From assembly GCA_023055425.1 (NCBI GenBank), contig JALGPY010000004.1:60597718-60661717 (forward strand): a stretch of DNA of 64,000 nucleotides, read 5' to 3'. This document shows positions 12,190 to 23,022 of this stretch, piece after piece. Position 1 is the first letter of the stretch. Each line of letters starts with the position of its first letter. Made by a program: the position numbers and the translations under genes. Source of the stretch: Linanthus parryae. Its lineage: Eukaryota; Streptophyta; Magnoliopsida; Ericales; Polemoniaceae. The notes beneath the pieces were generated by a model, which ran no database searches, was not told where the DNA came from, and saw only the letters and a list, made by a program, of their open reading frames with translations.

Positions 12190-12440
12190 TCTTCTATTTC
12201 TTCTTGTTTTGAGTTTTACCACTATTCATCGGGTCGCTTTGCCCAGATGATTTGATTAACAATACCATGTACTGGTAATTTTTAGTAAATTTCCATGGTG
12301 TTGCACAATAAACTTTACTCTATAACACCAAGAAAATTTACCTAAGAATTGCATTGTTTTGCTATCCAAATCACCGGGTCAAAGTGGCATGACTACGGAT
12401 GAAAAAGTCAAAAGTGGAAGAAAGAGAAGAAACAGAACAA
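12190..12440. mobile_element. MITE, Stowaway-like family A, copy 1
   Basis: Imperfect terminal inverted repeats (CTTCTATTTCTTCTT... and its complement). Inner arms read ACTATTCATCGGGTCG at the left and CCGGGTCAAAGTGGCATG at the right. The same structure recurs near 20.1, 38.9, 42.7, 48.4 and 50.4 kb. The edges are approximate in this degraded copy. Confidence 0.6.
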
Positions 12441-12593
12441 GTACGTCGTACTAGTACTTATTCTAATTGTGGTCCCTCGGAGTTTTATGTGAACACAAAT
12501 GTAAATGCATTTAAAATACTTGGTACTGTTAGTTGAGAAATATTCCGGTCCCAATTCTAGTTGTGGATAAAAATTTAATCTCAATTTATACGA

Positions 12594-13674
12594 AACTAGA
12601 GTATTGCTCGCGCCTGAGGGCAGTATCCCTAAATTGGACAGTTATTGAATCTACAGATATATTCTTTTTAAATGAATTTGTATGTGTTATCTACAAATTA
12701 TATTTACAAATGTGGTGAAAGAAACAAAAAAACAACAACTTCCAATTAGTTAGGGATCTGATTGAGAAAAACTTCTCTCCTACTGGTATTAGTTAGGGAT
12801 GTCCAAGGAGGGTGGGTAGTTTGGGATGCCCAAGGAGAGTGGGTAGGTGTGATCTAATGGTGGGGAGGGGGTTGATTTAATCTAACGGTTGAAAAATCAT
12901 TAGTAAATTAAACCATGCTATTTTATATTATAGATAGGGGATTGCCCGTGCCTGAGCGCACTACCCAAAACGCACGTTCCATAATTGATTTTGCTAGATG
13001 AGAAGATGATAATGGTGTCCTCGGTAATTTTATATGATATACATCAAGTCCTGTTCTTACACACTTTGATAAGTTACATACATTAATCAGAGAGAAGGTT
13101 AATTTGCATGTAGTGGGTAGTTAAGTGGCAGTTAAGTAGTGGGTAGTTAAGTAGGTGGTAGGTGAGATCTATGGGCTGGGGTAGATTTAATCCAAAGGCT
13201 GAAAATACATTTCAATGTCAAACCATGATGTTTTATAGAATAGACTAAAGTATTGCCCGTGCTCGAGGGCATTAACCTTAAATTAGATAGTTTTTGAATT
13301 TATATGTGTTTTTTTAAATGAATTTAGAACTGTTATCCAAAAATTATTTACAAATGTGGTGAAAAAAAGTTAAAAAAAAACAAAACAAAAAAACAAAATA
13401 TAACTTCCAAGTATGGGATGAGCATTATAATGGACGTGGGAATCACTTACAACTCTCTCCTATTAGCTAGGGATGTAATTTTGGTAAGAAAAAAACCCTC
13501 TCATACTAGAACTTAGGGATGTCCAAGGAGAGTGGGTAGTAAGCAATGTCCAAGGAGAGTGGGTTGTTAGAGATGTAATAAGTAGGTGAGATCTAATGAT
13601 GGGGATGGGGTTGGTTTAATCTAACGGCTGAAAATTTATAAGTTAGTTAAACCATGCTATTTTATAAGATAGAT
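12594..13674. repeat. Three degenerate direct repeats of about 300-430 bp
   Basis: Units begin near 12594, 12939 and 13245 with a form of GTATTGCCCGTGCCTGAGGGCA. They end near 12938, 13244 and 13674 with a form of AAACCATGCTATTTTATA. Units 1 and 3 also share an internal AAATGAATTT...TTTACAAATGTGGTGAAA stretch and several copies of TCCAAGGAGAGTGGGTAG. No ORF is present. They could be tandem copies of a small non-autonomous element; I cannot name the family. Confidence 0.55.
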
Positions 13675-14510
13675 TGTTGAAACTCAGAACAAGCAAGACC
13701 TGCACCCCAGCTTCCTTACTTGATTGCAGGGGTATTAGAACAAATCCATATCATTTGCCCTAAGAGGAAACACAAATTTCTCGTTGCCAAATAGTAGTAA
13801 CATATTCCCATGTTAGCTTTCTACCACTAGGAAACATTTGATGCAGGGATAAAGAATGGGGCAATTACAAGTGTTTCGTGTAGGGATAGTTATTTTCAAG
13901 GCTTAATTGTTGATTGCATACCCCCAATATGCTATGATTGCAATCCCCTTTTTTAAAAGAGGCAGGTTGCAGTCCCCGTTTACAATTATTATGGCTTATT
14001 GCAACTGGTAAAATTTGCAAGCAAACACCGTCATGTGCTTGGAGGGTACAGTCGTCCATTCTAAAATTATGTTATTAAAAACAAAAAAGAGAAGCAAAAT
14101 AAAGTTTCAGGAAGATGAAAACTCTGCCTCTGTTCTTCCGCTCTCACAACCCGTTTCCTCCTCTCTGCCTATCTCTTCACTTCCCCATCCTCTCTCTCTC
14201 GTTTTCCCTTCGATTGTTAGAAAAAAAATATCGTTTTTCGTTCGTTCTCTCTCTGTGATGATCGATGGAATGGGGTAGGAGTTTATGAGGTTGAAAACAT
14301 GATTTCCTATCTGGTAGCGGTTGACAAGTTAACGCCGGGGACTTCTTTGACCGGTGCCGGAAAAAGAGCCGCTGAAGATAGAGTGAATCAGACCCAGATC
14401 CCATCGAGGTAGTCGAAGTTGTTGGGTTTGGAGGGTCCGATTTGGGTTGATACGACTTATAAATGCCGACTTGATTTTATGGGTAGGAGGATTTTGAGTT
14501 GTTGGGCTCA

Positions 14511-17135
14511 ATTATACCCCTATTTAGTAGTACAAATCTCAAAATACCACCCTTTTCACACGGAATCCCAAAATACCACTCCTTTTAAAATGTTGGGGGT
14601 TTCTCTCGATTATGGGCAGCCAGGACATGTCAGGAAATATCTTTAAATATTATTGAAAAAGATGGTCATCTAGGTTGTTCAAACTCCTACCACCTCGCAC
14701 ATTAATATGGATAGTTACCACTAGACCAAAGAATGATGTTTATTAACTGTTGTTCTTCAAATATTATATACTAAAATTGTTACCACTTAAAAATGTATAC
14801 ATATCTATTTTTTTATTCTCTTTGAGATAATCAATGAATCTTTTCATATCAATTTTTGCATATAGTAGGACCCTAAACGAGTTCGTATTCTTCTCAAAAT
14901 AAAAAATCAATGCATACAAAATTAAATATACAAACAGATCATGGAATAAAATAGTGTGTATTCAAAACCTTTAGCACTAGAAATATCATAAAAACATTAT
15001 AAATATATTTATCGCAAAAAAAGAAAGCAAAAAAATACATTGTGACTACTGCATAAATTTGAGCAGAGTCTCGTCTGAAAACTGAACTATCTGAAAAATT
15101 AAATAAGATCGAAGGTAACATAACTAGTGTACCAAAACATCCATCATCTCAAATCCAGTATCATTAACAAGTCTAAATAATGTTATAAATGTACACCTCC
15201 TAAAACATAAAAAGTGAAATAGAAACACAACGGAAGCTTAATTGCGCATATGAATTCCCAAAAATTTAACACTTCGTTCCTCTTTAGAGATGGCAACCAA
15301 TTTTTTTGTAGGTGAATGCGTTTTCCTCCTGAAATACAACATTAACAAAATTAAGGACATATACAAAAAAAATTCAAGTTTATATGTTAATAAAGTTATT
15401 GTCACTTTCAATACGTACATTGACATCGGATACGTTCAAAGATGAAAATTATGTAGATTGAGAACTTGAGAGTCTAACTCCGCTCTTGATACTTCCAGCG
15501 GAGTGAATAATTGAATAAACTGTCAAATTTTAACGTTTCTCTGCAATTTCAGCCCAACGTTTTTACGATAAGTCGGACACCGTTCATTATTTTTTCAAAA
15601 CTATTTTTGAGGGCCGTTATATACCCTTAGATGAGTGTCCATACCAATTTTCATCGTATTTCGATGAACGTTTTGAGAGGAATCAAGGTTTGAATCTAAA
15701 CTGTCAAATTTTAACGTTTCTCAGCAATTTCAGCCCACCGTTTTTTACGATAAGTCGGACACCGTTCATTATTTTTCAAAACTATTTTTGAGGGATGTTA
15801 TATACCCCTAAATGATTGTTCATACAAATTTCATCGTATTTCGATGAACGGTTTAAGAGAAATCAAGGTTTGAATCTAAACTAACAAATTTTGACGTTTC
15901 TCAGCAATTTCATCCTAACGTTTTTTACGATAAGTTGGACACCGTTTATTATTTTTCAAAACTGTTTTTGAGGGCCGTTATATACCCTTAGATGATTGTT
16001 CACACCAATTTTCATCGTATTTCGATGAACGGTTTGAGAGAAATCAAGGTTTTGAATCTAAATTGTCAAATTTTAACGTTTCTCAGCAATTTCAGCCCAA
16101 CATTTTTTACGATAAGTCGGACACCGTTCATTATTATTCAAATTTGTTTTTGAATGCCGTTATATACCCTTAGATGATTGTTCATACCAATTTTTATCGT
16201 ATTTCGATGAACGGTTTGAGGGAAATCAAGGTTTGAATCTAAACTGTCAAATTTTAACGTTTCTCAGCAATTTCAGTCCAAAGTTTTTTACGATAAGTCG
16301 GACCCCATTCATTATTTTTCAAAAAAGTTTTTGTGGGCTGTTATATACCCTTAGATGATTGTTCATTCCAATTTTCATTAAATTTCGATGAACGGTTAGA
16401 GACAAATCAAGCTTTGAGTCTAAACTGTCAATTTTAATATTTTTCAGCATTAGTCAAACTGTTCTGTTACTATCTTCATTGAACCCTAATATGCACATTG
16501 AACACATGGATCTAACTTTATGAAATCATATATTCCAACAAAATCACCAATCCTTGGTTGATTCATCAATAGTCTTCGATGAAATAGTAAGAAAAGGATC
16601 AATCAACACCATTCGTGAGGTTTAACTTTCATAATCAAGGCAAACACCATTCTTAGAGTTTCAATGAAAACAAATCAACACTCAAACCTCAATTCCATTG
16701 AACAAAACGAATGGGACATATTGAACAATCGAAAAGAGTTGCAATATGTAGAAAGAAAAAGAATTGTACCTCCACCGCCGCCGATCCACGAGAGTAGGTA
16801 GAAGAGAACAACACAGACTTCTCAATATCAACAACGATACCACCACCGCTACAACCACTGTAGAGGACGAGGGAGAAGGGTTTTCAAAAAGAAGAACGTG
16901 AATCTTTACAAGATCGTGACTTTTTCATTTTTTTTAGGTGGGTGACTTTTTTCTTTTGATTAAAATTGTTTTCAATAAACTGTTTTTTATTTTAATTTTC
17001 AGAAATTACAATATATCCTGACGGGCTGCCCGTAATCGAGAGAAACCCCAACATTTTAAAAAGAGTGGCATTTTGGGATTTTGTGTGAAAGAGTGGTATT
17101 TTAAGATTTTTACTACTAAATAGGGGTATTTTGGG
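14511..17135. mobile_element. Inner long-TIR element (Mutator-like), nested in the outer one
   Basis: 14514-14640 and the complement of about 17010-17130 match over roughly 120 bp. The match covers ATACCCCTATTTAGTAGTA, CCCAAAATACCACTC, TTAAAATGTTGGGGTTTCTC and a shared GATTA.GGGCAGCC. Long TIRs of this kind are typical of non-autonomous Mutator-like elements. The interior holds no transposase, a 181-bp tandem array (15517-16450), and a short Pro/Arg-coding GC block near 16770-16910. Small minus-strand frames at 14939-15121 and 15238-15426 look like chance. Confidence 0.65.
15517..16450. repeat. 181-bp tandem repeat, five full copies plus a partial one
   Basis: Units start at 15517, 15698, 15878, 16060 and 16241, with a partial sixth at 16422. 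Spacing is 180-182 bases. Each unit runs AAACTGTCAAATTTTAACG, then ...ACGATAAGTCGGACACCG, then ...GTTATATACCC, then ...CGTATTTCGATGAACGG. Divergence between units is modest. The array is confined to the interior of the nested Mutator-like element. Confidence 0.95.
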
Positions 17136-17599
17136 AAATTCCTCTTCAAACGGGCTCTTGGAGTTCAACTTCTGGGTTTTGATGAATGGAAGAGTTCAAT
17201 TACATGTAAAGCTTGAAATCAAAACAGTGGCAGGAGAATCGATTTCTTATATAAATTTATGGATTTGTCAGATTTTTTTGTTCTTTTATGGTTCAATTTT
17301 GTGTAAAATTTGACTGTCAGAATCTGGGTTTAGGCTCGGTTTAGGTGGAGGGAATGGTGGTTGAGGAGGCGGAGATGGTGGTTATACTCATAGAACTCTT
17401 ATTAGCATAAAGTTAACTATTTTGTCCTTACAAAAGAAGACATAAATGTCAACTAACTAATACATGTAACAGTGTTAAATTACCATTTACACTAAGACGG
17501 TATAATTGCAAATGGGGAGTGCAATCAGCCAAATTTTAAAACGGGGATTGTAATCAGCCAATTACAGCAAACTGGGGGTATGTTATCAGCAATTAAGCC

Positions 17600-18057
17600 T
17601 AATTTAAAATCCCTCCTAATTTTATACCCCTTACCAGTCCATATCTCGTGCCTGACAGCACGATATAATTGCACAACTTTGAATGATTGTGATTGTATTA
17701 GGGGACAACTTATTCCCTATATCAACTTATATTGAAGTAGTAGTATATAGGTATGGTACAACATGTCAAATTTTTGGCGATACCTTCTTCCACATAGCAT
17801 TTTATTATGTTGACGGTGAAAACAAACACGTTACATAATCCTCCCAATATATTAATAATCCCTTAATATTAATACACACTATAATGTTTTACCCTCACAC
17901 CATTGTGAATCCCAACATCGAGCGTGTCCCAAGATTATTGCATGTCCCGTTTGGACTAATAGCAATATAACTTACTGGGAAAAATACTGATAAGTTTCTA
18001 AGATATCTCCTATCATAAGTTTTGAATTATGACTAAATACAAATTGCTAGATAATAA
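17600..18057. other. Short intergenic stretch
   Basis: AT-rich, no coding sequence. A small hairpin (CTCGTGCCTGACAGCACGA) lies at about 17646. Confidence 0.3.
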
Positions 18058-18420
18058 GGCTTAATTACTTAATGCATACCCCAGTTTGCCTAAACTATCA
18101 CACTGCAACCCCCTAGTTTTAGAACTAGCTGATTGCATCCCCCATTGGCAAAAAAATACGTCAATGTGCAACTCGGAACAAAATTTAAATTCGAACCCGA
18201 TGAAGGTATTTTCATTAGGTCCACATCGTCTATGATACAATCGCATCACATTGTTTGAGATAATACCCTTTGGGTACGTTAGTTTTGCAATGAAATTTCG
18301 TTCCCAGTTGCACATTGACGTATTTTTTGCAAATGGGGGATGCAATCAGCTAGTTCTAGAACTGGGGGTCGTAATGTGATAGTTTTGACAAACTGGGGGT
18401 ATGCATTATGTTATTAAGCC
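18058..18420. mobile_element. Foldback MITE with the same termini as the 13.9-17.6 kb element
   Basis: The left end starts GGCTTAATTACTTAATGCAT and the right end is its imperfect complement. Inverted repeats extend about 130 bp each and leave a loop near 18200-18270. Flanks AGATAATAA (18049-18057) and AAATAATAT (18421-18429) match at 7 of 9 positions, a plausible 9-bp Mutator-type target duplication. It is non-coding. Confidence 0.8.
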
Positions 18421-18429
18421 AAATAATAT

Positions 18430-19068
18430 TAACAACTGGTACGCACTTTTTCGCATTATTATCACTCTTTATCTACCATGAAATCAACCTTCCTCAAATT
18501 GTACCATGTATATGTAAATTTAATCAAATGGAAGCTAAGAAGGCCAAAACAACCACGTAGATAGTAACACATCACCCTATCTTAGTATTGGTATTTTAAT
18601 AGATTTTTTTACCAATATCTAATAGCTTCTCAAGATAATAGCTTTGAAATGAGACGAGTAACTCCACATATCACATCGCTCTGAATGTGTCTAGTACCTC
18701 TTTATATCATTTGTAAGTAATTGAAGCGAATATTGAACGTGAAATAACTACATCCTGGCCTTATTCATAGGATTAAGTGACAAATAAAATTTCAATTAGT
18801 CACATGAATCATGTTGTGCATGCAACGGTAGTCATGTCACACGCTCACATGTGTCTATAGTGTGTCAATCATGCACAATATAATTCCATGTGCATGACGG
18901 GTGTCCCCCTTAGTGACAAATATCCCTATCAATGTCACAGATTCATTGGACCTTATCAAATAACATCCTCAACCATTATGTTAAAAAATATTAGTAACAT
19001 AATCAGATCAAGCATCTAATATACCCCTTCATTACATATATGTTGGCATAACCACCTATGTTGTTGAA
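18430..19068. other. Anonymous AT-rich intergenic DNA
   Basis: No coding sequence, clear repeat or RNA gene seen. Confidence 0.3.
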
Positions 19069-19071
19069 TAA

Positions 19072-19214
19072 GAGCATCTCCAACCATGGGGAGGGAGAAG
19101 GACAAAACCGTATGAAAAGACGATTCATGTCCAACCATGTCCAACCATAGGCAGTTTGGTTTTTCTAAAATTGGAGCTAACACGAACTTGAGCCGAACAT
19201 GGTTGGAGATGCTC
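19072..19214. mobile_element. Tourist-like MITE with TAA target duplication
   Basis: The ends GAGCATCTCCAACCATG and CATGGTTGGAGATGCTC are perfect inverted repeats. TAA flanks both sides (19069-19071 and 19215-19217). A 3-bp TAA/TWA duplication is the signature of PIF/Harbinger-type MITEs. A lone matching end (GAGCATCTCCAAC) also occurs at about 48043. Confidence 0.85.
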
Positions 19215-19319
19215 TAAGAAGTCAGGCTCCAAATGCGTAAAAAAATAAATCACGGAAACATCAAGCATGGCCCACTACATCTGGTTAGCTCAAACATTTT
19301 ACTTGAAAAGCGTTCGTGT

Positions 19320-19973
19320 CATAGTTTAAAAAAACCGGACGGGATCGGCAGTTTCGACCGGTCGGACCCGTGAAGCGGTCAGAGACCGGTCCGGTTCATC
19401 CTAGGAACTGCCCAAGCATGGAACTGGTCAAAACTGGTTAAAATCGTCCCGCCTTTTACGGCCCAAGCAGCGAACCATAAGTGTTGAATATTGGCTGTTT
19501 TTTTTAAATATTCACAAAAATTCACTGCTGATGAAAAGAATCGAACCCCAAATGATAGTTCTTACCACTGGCCCAAGCGGTTCTTCGTTGTAATTTTTAC
19601 TTTCATTATTTATCTTTTAACATATATATTATGCAACATTTAACCGTACGTTGGACAATTATATTTTCTCCTTAATCCAAACACTTGTTAAATAACGCGC
19701 ACAGTTTAAACTTACCCAGAAACTTGTAGGTTTTTGCCATACTTAATTCGAAAAATAATTAATGTGTGCTTAATAACGATGTTAATGTTTTCATTGACTT
19801 TCCTAAGGCAAGTGTTCACATTGTCTAATTTGATATATATCTTATTTAATGATATTACATAATTATGTAGAAATAAAATAGTATATATTTTTTTAAGAAA
19901 AAGTGTGATTCAACCGGTTGAACCTAAATCGCTGCCCAACCGGTTCAATGGTCGGTCCAGTTTTAAAACTTTG
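19320..19973. mobile_element. Inverted-repeat element rich in CCGGTT motifs
   Basis: The left end CATAGTTTAAAAAAACCGGAC pairs with the complement of the right end (CAAAGTTTTAAAACTGGACCG). ACCGGT/CCGGTT clusters lie inside both ends (19332-19430, 19912-19955). The interior includes a tRNA-like block at about 19540-19590 on the minus strand, with A-box-like GGGCCAGTGGTAAGAAC and B-box-like GGGGTTCGATTC. It could be a SINE relic captured or inserted here. Non-coding. Confidence 0.5.
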
Positions 19974-20022
19974 TTTCAGGAACCTCAGTTATCACCTCTA
20001 ACAAGATTAAAGTCACATAACA

Positions 20023-20305
20023 CACTAATTCTTCTTTTTTCCAATAAATTTGACTTTTATCACACTTTGACATGCTGATTTGTTCTATCCAAATTGACTT
20101 TTGTCACTATTCACTGGGGCATTTTGACCCGTTGATCTGGATAGAAAATTAGCAATATGATGAAATTTTTTCTATAATGTTTTCACGGTGCTGTAGAGTA
20201 AAACTTGTTCTATAATACCTGTATCCTTTTGCGATCAAAATCACCTGGTCAAAGTGACCCAGATGTACGAGTCAAAAAAGTCAAATGTATTGAATTAGAG
20301 GGAAC
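20023..20305. mobile_element. MITE, Stowaway-like family A, copy 2
   Basis: The inner arms ACTATTCACTGGGGCATTTTGACCCG and GGTCAAAGTGACCCAG match family A. A partial second left arm (TTTGACTTTTATCAC) near 20050 suggests a duplicated or nested end. The borders are approximate. Confidence 0.55.
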
Positions 20306-20519
20306 GTAGTCATATGATGAAAATTGTTTTGGCAGTCCTTTAATGGGGTTAAACCGTAAAAGTTGCTCACAGACAAATTGCGTAAGTTAGTGCAGAACCT
20401 ACCTATATCAACCGGACTTCATGAGCTATGTACTTCTTTAAAAAGGGAGAATTGTTTGAATGAGATATGCGTGATGGAGCGTTCTAAAAATAGCAGCATG
20501 GTTGGATAAGATAGGCATG

Positions 20520-21172
20520 ATGGAGCGTTCTCCTCTGGAGAGTCTTCCTTCACATGTCTTTGCTATGATCGGTGGTCTAGTGGCTAGAAAATCTAGCGCT
20601 GAATTAATCCTCCTGAGCTTAGGCAGTAAGACCATTAAGAAAAAGATCGACTATCGGTCTTTCCGGGAAGCTAACTTGCGATCTTTCTTGACTCCTAAAG
20701 AATGGACTGTTGATGTTCGTCGTTTCTTTTAGTTATGTAAGGATTGCGGCCATCCGGAGGCCGCTTGGCTGGGACTAGTATGTTTCGTTTCACACTTTCC
20801 CCCGTGTTTTTTTTGTTTGTTTGTTACTTTTATATTTACATTTTCGTTACTGCACTTCTGTTTTCTTAGTAACCGTTTTTGGAAACCGGCGACTGGTTTT
20901 CAGCCAAACCGCTACTTCAAGAATCCTTCCACAGTGGCTTCGCTCAGGCAGGATTAGCCTGGGGTTTGTTTTCCGTGGCTTACGAGACGGACAGCGACAA
21001 TGTTATCAATATACTTGACGGATTCATTCCTGCTGATGATGCCGATGAAGAGAGCATTCTAGCCGCTTGTTCGCCGTTGTGCAAGCTCATGGATGACATC
21101 TCTGATACACCTATTCTTTGTCGAACAAGGTCGCGCAACCCTGATTCATACATGTGGGATTTGGCGGACTGA
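20520..21172 (+). pseudogene. F-box protein pseudogene (same group as 11064-11886), two exons
   Basis: The chosen ATG at 20520 gives MERSPLESLPSHVF...; an in-frame ATG at 20502 is also possible. Exon 1 is 20520-20777 and exon 2 is 20870-21172. The 92-bp intron has GTATG and TTAG borders and phase 0. The exon border follows CGHPEAAWLGL, the same place as in the minus-strand pseudogene at 11-12 kb. Exon 2 then aligns by eye (.PFLETGDW here, YVFLKYDNW there). TAG at 20730-20732 ends exon 1 early and the first codon of exon 2 is TAA (20870-20872), so the gene is broken. Residues 5-35 (LESLPSHVFAMIGGLVARKSS) look like the short F-box. A 22-bp near-repeat (GATA.GC.TGATGGAGCGTTCT) lies just upstream at about 20464 and 20510. 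Confidence 0.5.
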
Positions 21173-21448
21173 CTTGCCTGAGTGTTCGCCGACTTCATGC
21201 ATCGGGTGTTGGAGGTCATGACGGCGTGCTGAGTACTAATTGTTCAAGGTGCTTCTCGAACATCTATGCCACTAGTCTCTGGTGGCTCACATGGATAAGT
21301 ACAAAGGCCATGCCATGACTCTTCCCCCATACTTATCTTGTTTTTGTGTTGCTCGATAATCGCGTGCATGTACATGACTGCAATATTGCCGATTCAACAC
21401 AATGACCTCAAAATCAGATGCAATGCATGTAACAAATTTCGTTGTAAC
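21173..21448. other. Intergenic stretch after the F-box pseudogene
   Basis: No feature seen beyond the left target duplication of the next element, which begins at 21449. Confidence 0.3.
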
Positions 21449-21466
21449 AAATATTACTGTAATAGT

Positions 21467-22389
21467 ACGAAAGGTTCTATGCTCTCTCCTCCTAGATAGA
21501 GAAAGCTAGAGAGTTTTAGTACTCCCTCGTGGAGTTTTATGTGTCTCGCTCTCCGGCAAGTCTCTCTTCTCCGTTATCCTCTTCTCCGTTCTCATCACAG
21601 CCAGTTGCGTTTCCTGGTCGTCGCTCGTTTTCGACGCTGGGCTCGCCGTCGCCGCCTCCCTTTGCGGCGGCGAGGCTTCAAATATTCTGTTCTTTTTTGT
21701 TTAAGCAGATCCGGACTCAAGAAATCGGAGGTTTTGGCGATGTTTTTCTGGCTTGGGTTTGTTCGGCTTCTCTTCTTGAGGCCGTCGGTTCTCTTCTTCC
21801 CCTTTTTCGGCATACTCATCGTCCTCTCTATGCTAGGCACATTTCTTAAGGAAGGGACGAGATGTGTTATTTCAATAGTCGAATATCAGCGCCATGGAGC
21901 CCTATTTGAGTTCATCCAGATGGATTTTTCGCTGGTGAGAGCTGCTACCCGAGTATTTATTTTCCCGTGGTCCGAACTTCTTTAGATTGCTCTCTCCGGC
22001 GATCCTCTTTTTTCATGTTCTGGGAGCTCGTGCCAGCATGCAAAATGCTTTAATGGAGTTATATGTTCAAGTAGCATTGGGAATATCTATTGTTGTTTCG
22101 TTTGGTTTAATGCTATATGTCCCAAAAAAATTGTCCCAAATGCATCCCAAATAGTTCATGTCCACAACATGAAATTTGATAGTGGTGGGACCATGTTGTC
22201 GACATGAACTATTTGAGATGCACTTGGGACAATTTTTTTGGGATATAGTATAGCATTACTCTTTTTTTTCTCTCTTTGGAGCACTCTTTTCAGAGTTGGT
22301 GGGCTGTACCACTCTGTCTTCCAGATGTTATATGGTCTTGTATTGGTTGTGATAGCCTGTTTGTTTAATGAAGCTACCGTTTCTGAAAA
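21467..22389 (+). mobile_element. Poly(A) retroelement (non-LTR type, non-autonomous), copy 1
   Basis: AAATATTACTGTAATAGT occurs perfectly at 21449-21466 and 22390-22407, an 18-bp target-site duplication. The element ends in a short A run after ...TTTAATGAAGCTACCGTTTCTG, like plant LINE 3' ends. The left part is CT- and GC-rich with a hairpin (CTCGCCGTCGCCGCCTCCC...GCGGCGGCGAG) near 21642. Frames at 21529-21985 overlap in several phases and are not convincing as genes. A relative lies at about 52632-53577. Reverse transcriptase is absent, so it is probably mobilised in trans. Confidence 0.75.
22128..22258. mobile_element. Foldback MITE inside the poly(A) retroelement
   Basis: TAATGCTATATGTCCCAAAA... 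at the left is the near-complement of the right end (...TTTTGGGATATAGTATAGCATTA). The arms are about 55 bp and the loop about 15-20 bp. It inserted after, or was carried by, the surrounding retroelement. Confidence 0.7.
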
Positions 22390-22407
22390 AAATATTACTG
22401 TAATAGT

Positions 22408-23022
22408 GTACTGTAGTTATTTGCCCTAAACAAAGTGCAGGTGACATCGTCACACGGTCAATCGTTAAAAAGCGAGGGTATTTAACTAAACTAAAATGCG
22501 AGGGTATTTACCACACGAAGGAAACCGAAAATGCCGTCAGATTTCATTTATTATTAAATTACTGTAATTTTTTTCTCTCTCTCTCTCTCTCTCGACCCTC
22601 TCTCTCCATCGTCTCTTTCTCTATCTTTATGGTTTCTTTCATCTTCATCTCCTCTCTTCTCCTTCTTCACCATCTGCCCTTGTTTCCACAATCTCTTTCT
22701 AATGATCTCTATCTTCAACCGCTGGCAAGTCAATGCACTGTAGATCAACAATTGAAAACATTTGTACCTATTGTGTGCAATCCAGAATATTCAGAATGTA
22801 TTCAAACAAACCCAGTTTACAGAAATTGTTGGACGCAAATCTTCTTGTCAGCATTCTCCAATCAGGTTATCAAATCTGATTCCAATTTCCAAATATCATG
22901 TTCAAGACACTTCACCTATGCTTTTACGGATAGTGACAATCGGAGCATGATATCTAATACTCAGAAAAACTTAGATGAGGAACTTTATTTTTTTTAAAAA
23001 GTTGAAGAACCTACCAAAAACA
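22408..23022. other. Short anonymous region before the copia element
   Basis: A (CT)n run at 22573-22592 leads into a frame at 22629-22997 with a hydrophobic start. It is not recognised and probably reflects the CT-rich composition. Confidence 0.3.

Larger units (their letters stand above)
13900..17599. mobile_element. Outer long-TIR element (Mutator-like), carrying a nested element
   Basis: The left end GGCTTAATTGTTGATTGCATACCCCCA and the complement of the right end (GGCTTAATTGCTGATAACATACCCCCA) form a long inverted repeat. It continues through further ...GATTGCA.TCCCC... blocks for about 120 bp. The flanks TATTTTCAA (13891-13899) and TAATTTAAA (17600-17608) could be a diverged 9-bp target duplication, which would fit Mutator-like elements. 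No transposase is visible. 13900-14510 and 17136-17599 form the outer element; 14511-17135 is a later insertion. The 363-bp element at 18058-18420 has the same termini. Confidence 0.6.

Noticed and set aside
15517..16450. Regular repeats considered as a CRISPR array
   Set aside because: Units of 181 bp with no short repeat/unique spacer pattern, in a plant transposon; this is a simple tandem array.
19540..19590. tRNA-like A and B boxes on the minus strand
   Set aside because: Too degraded for a tRNA and embedded in an inverted-repeat element; reported only as part of that element.
21529..21985. Two overlapping 106- and 148-codon plus-strand frames
   Set aside because: They lie inside the poly(A) retroelement, overlap each other, and reflect its CT/GC-rich leader.
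22629..22997. 122-codon frame with a hydrophobic start that looks like a secreted protein
   Set aside because: It begins inside a CT-rich tract, which gives Ser/Leu/Phe-rich frames by chance. No domain or homologue is recognised.
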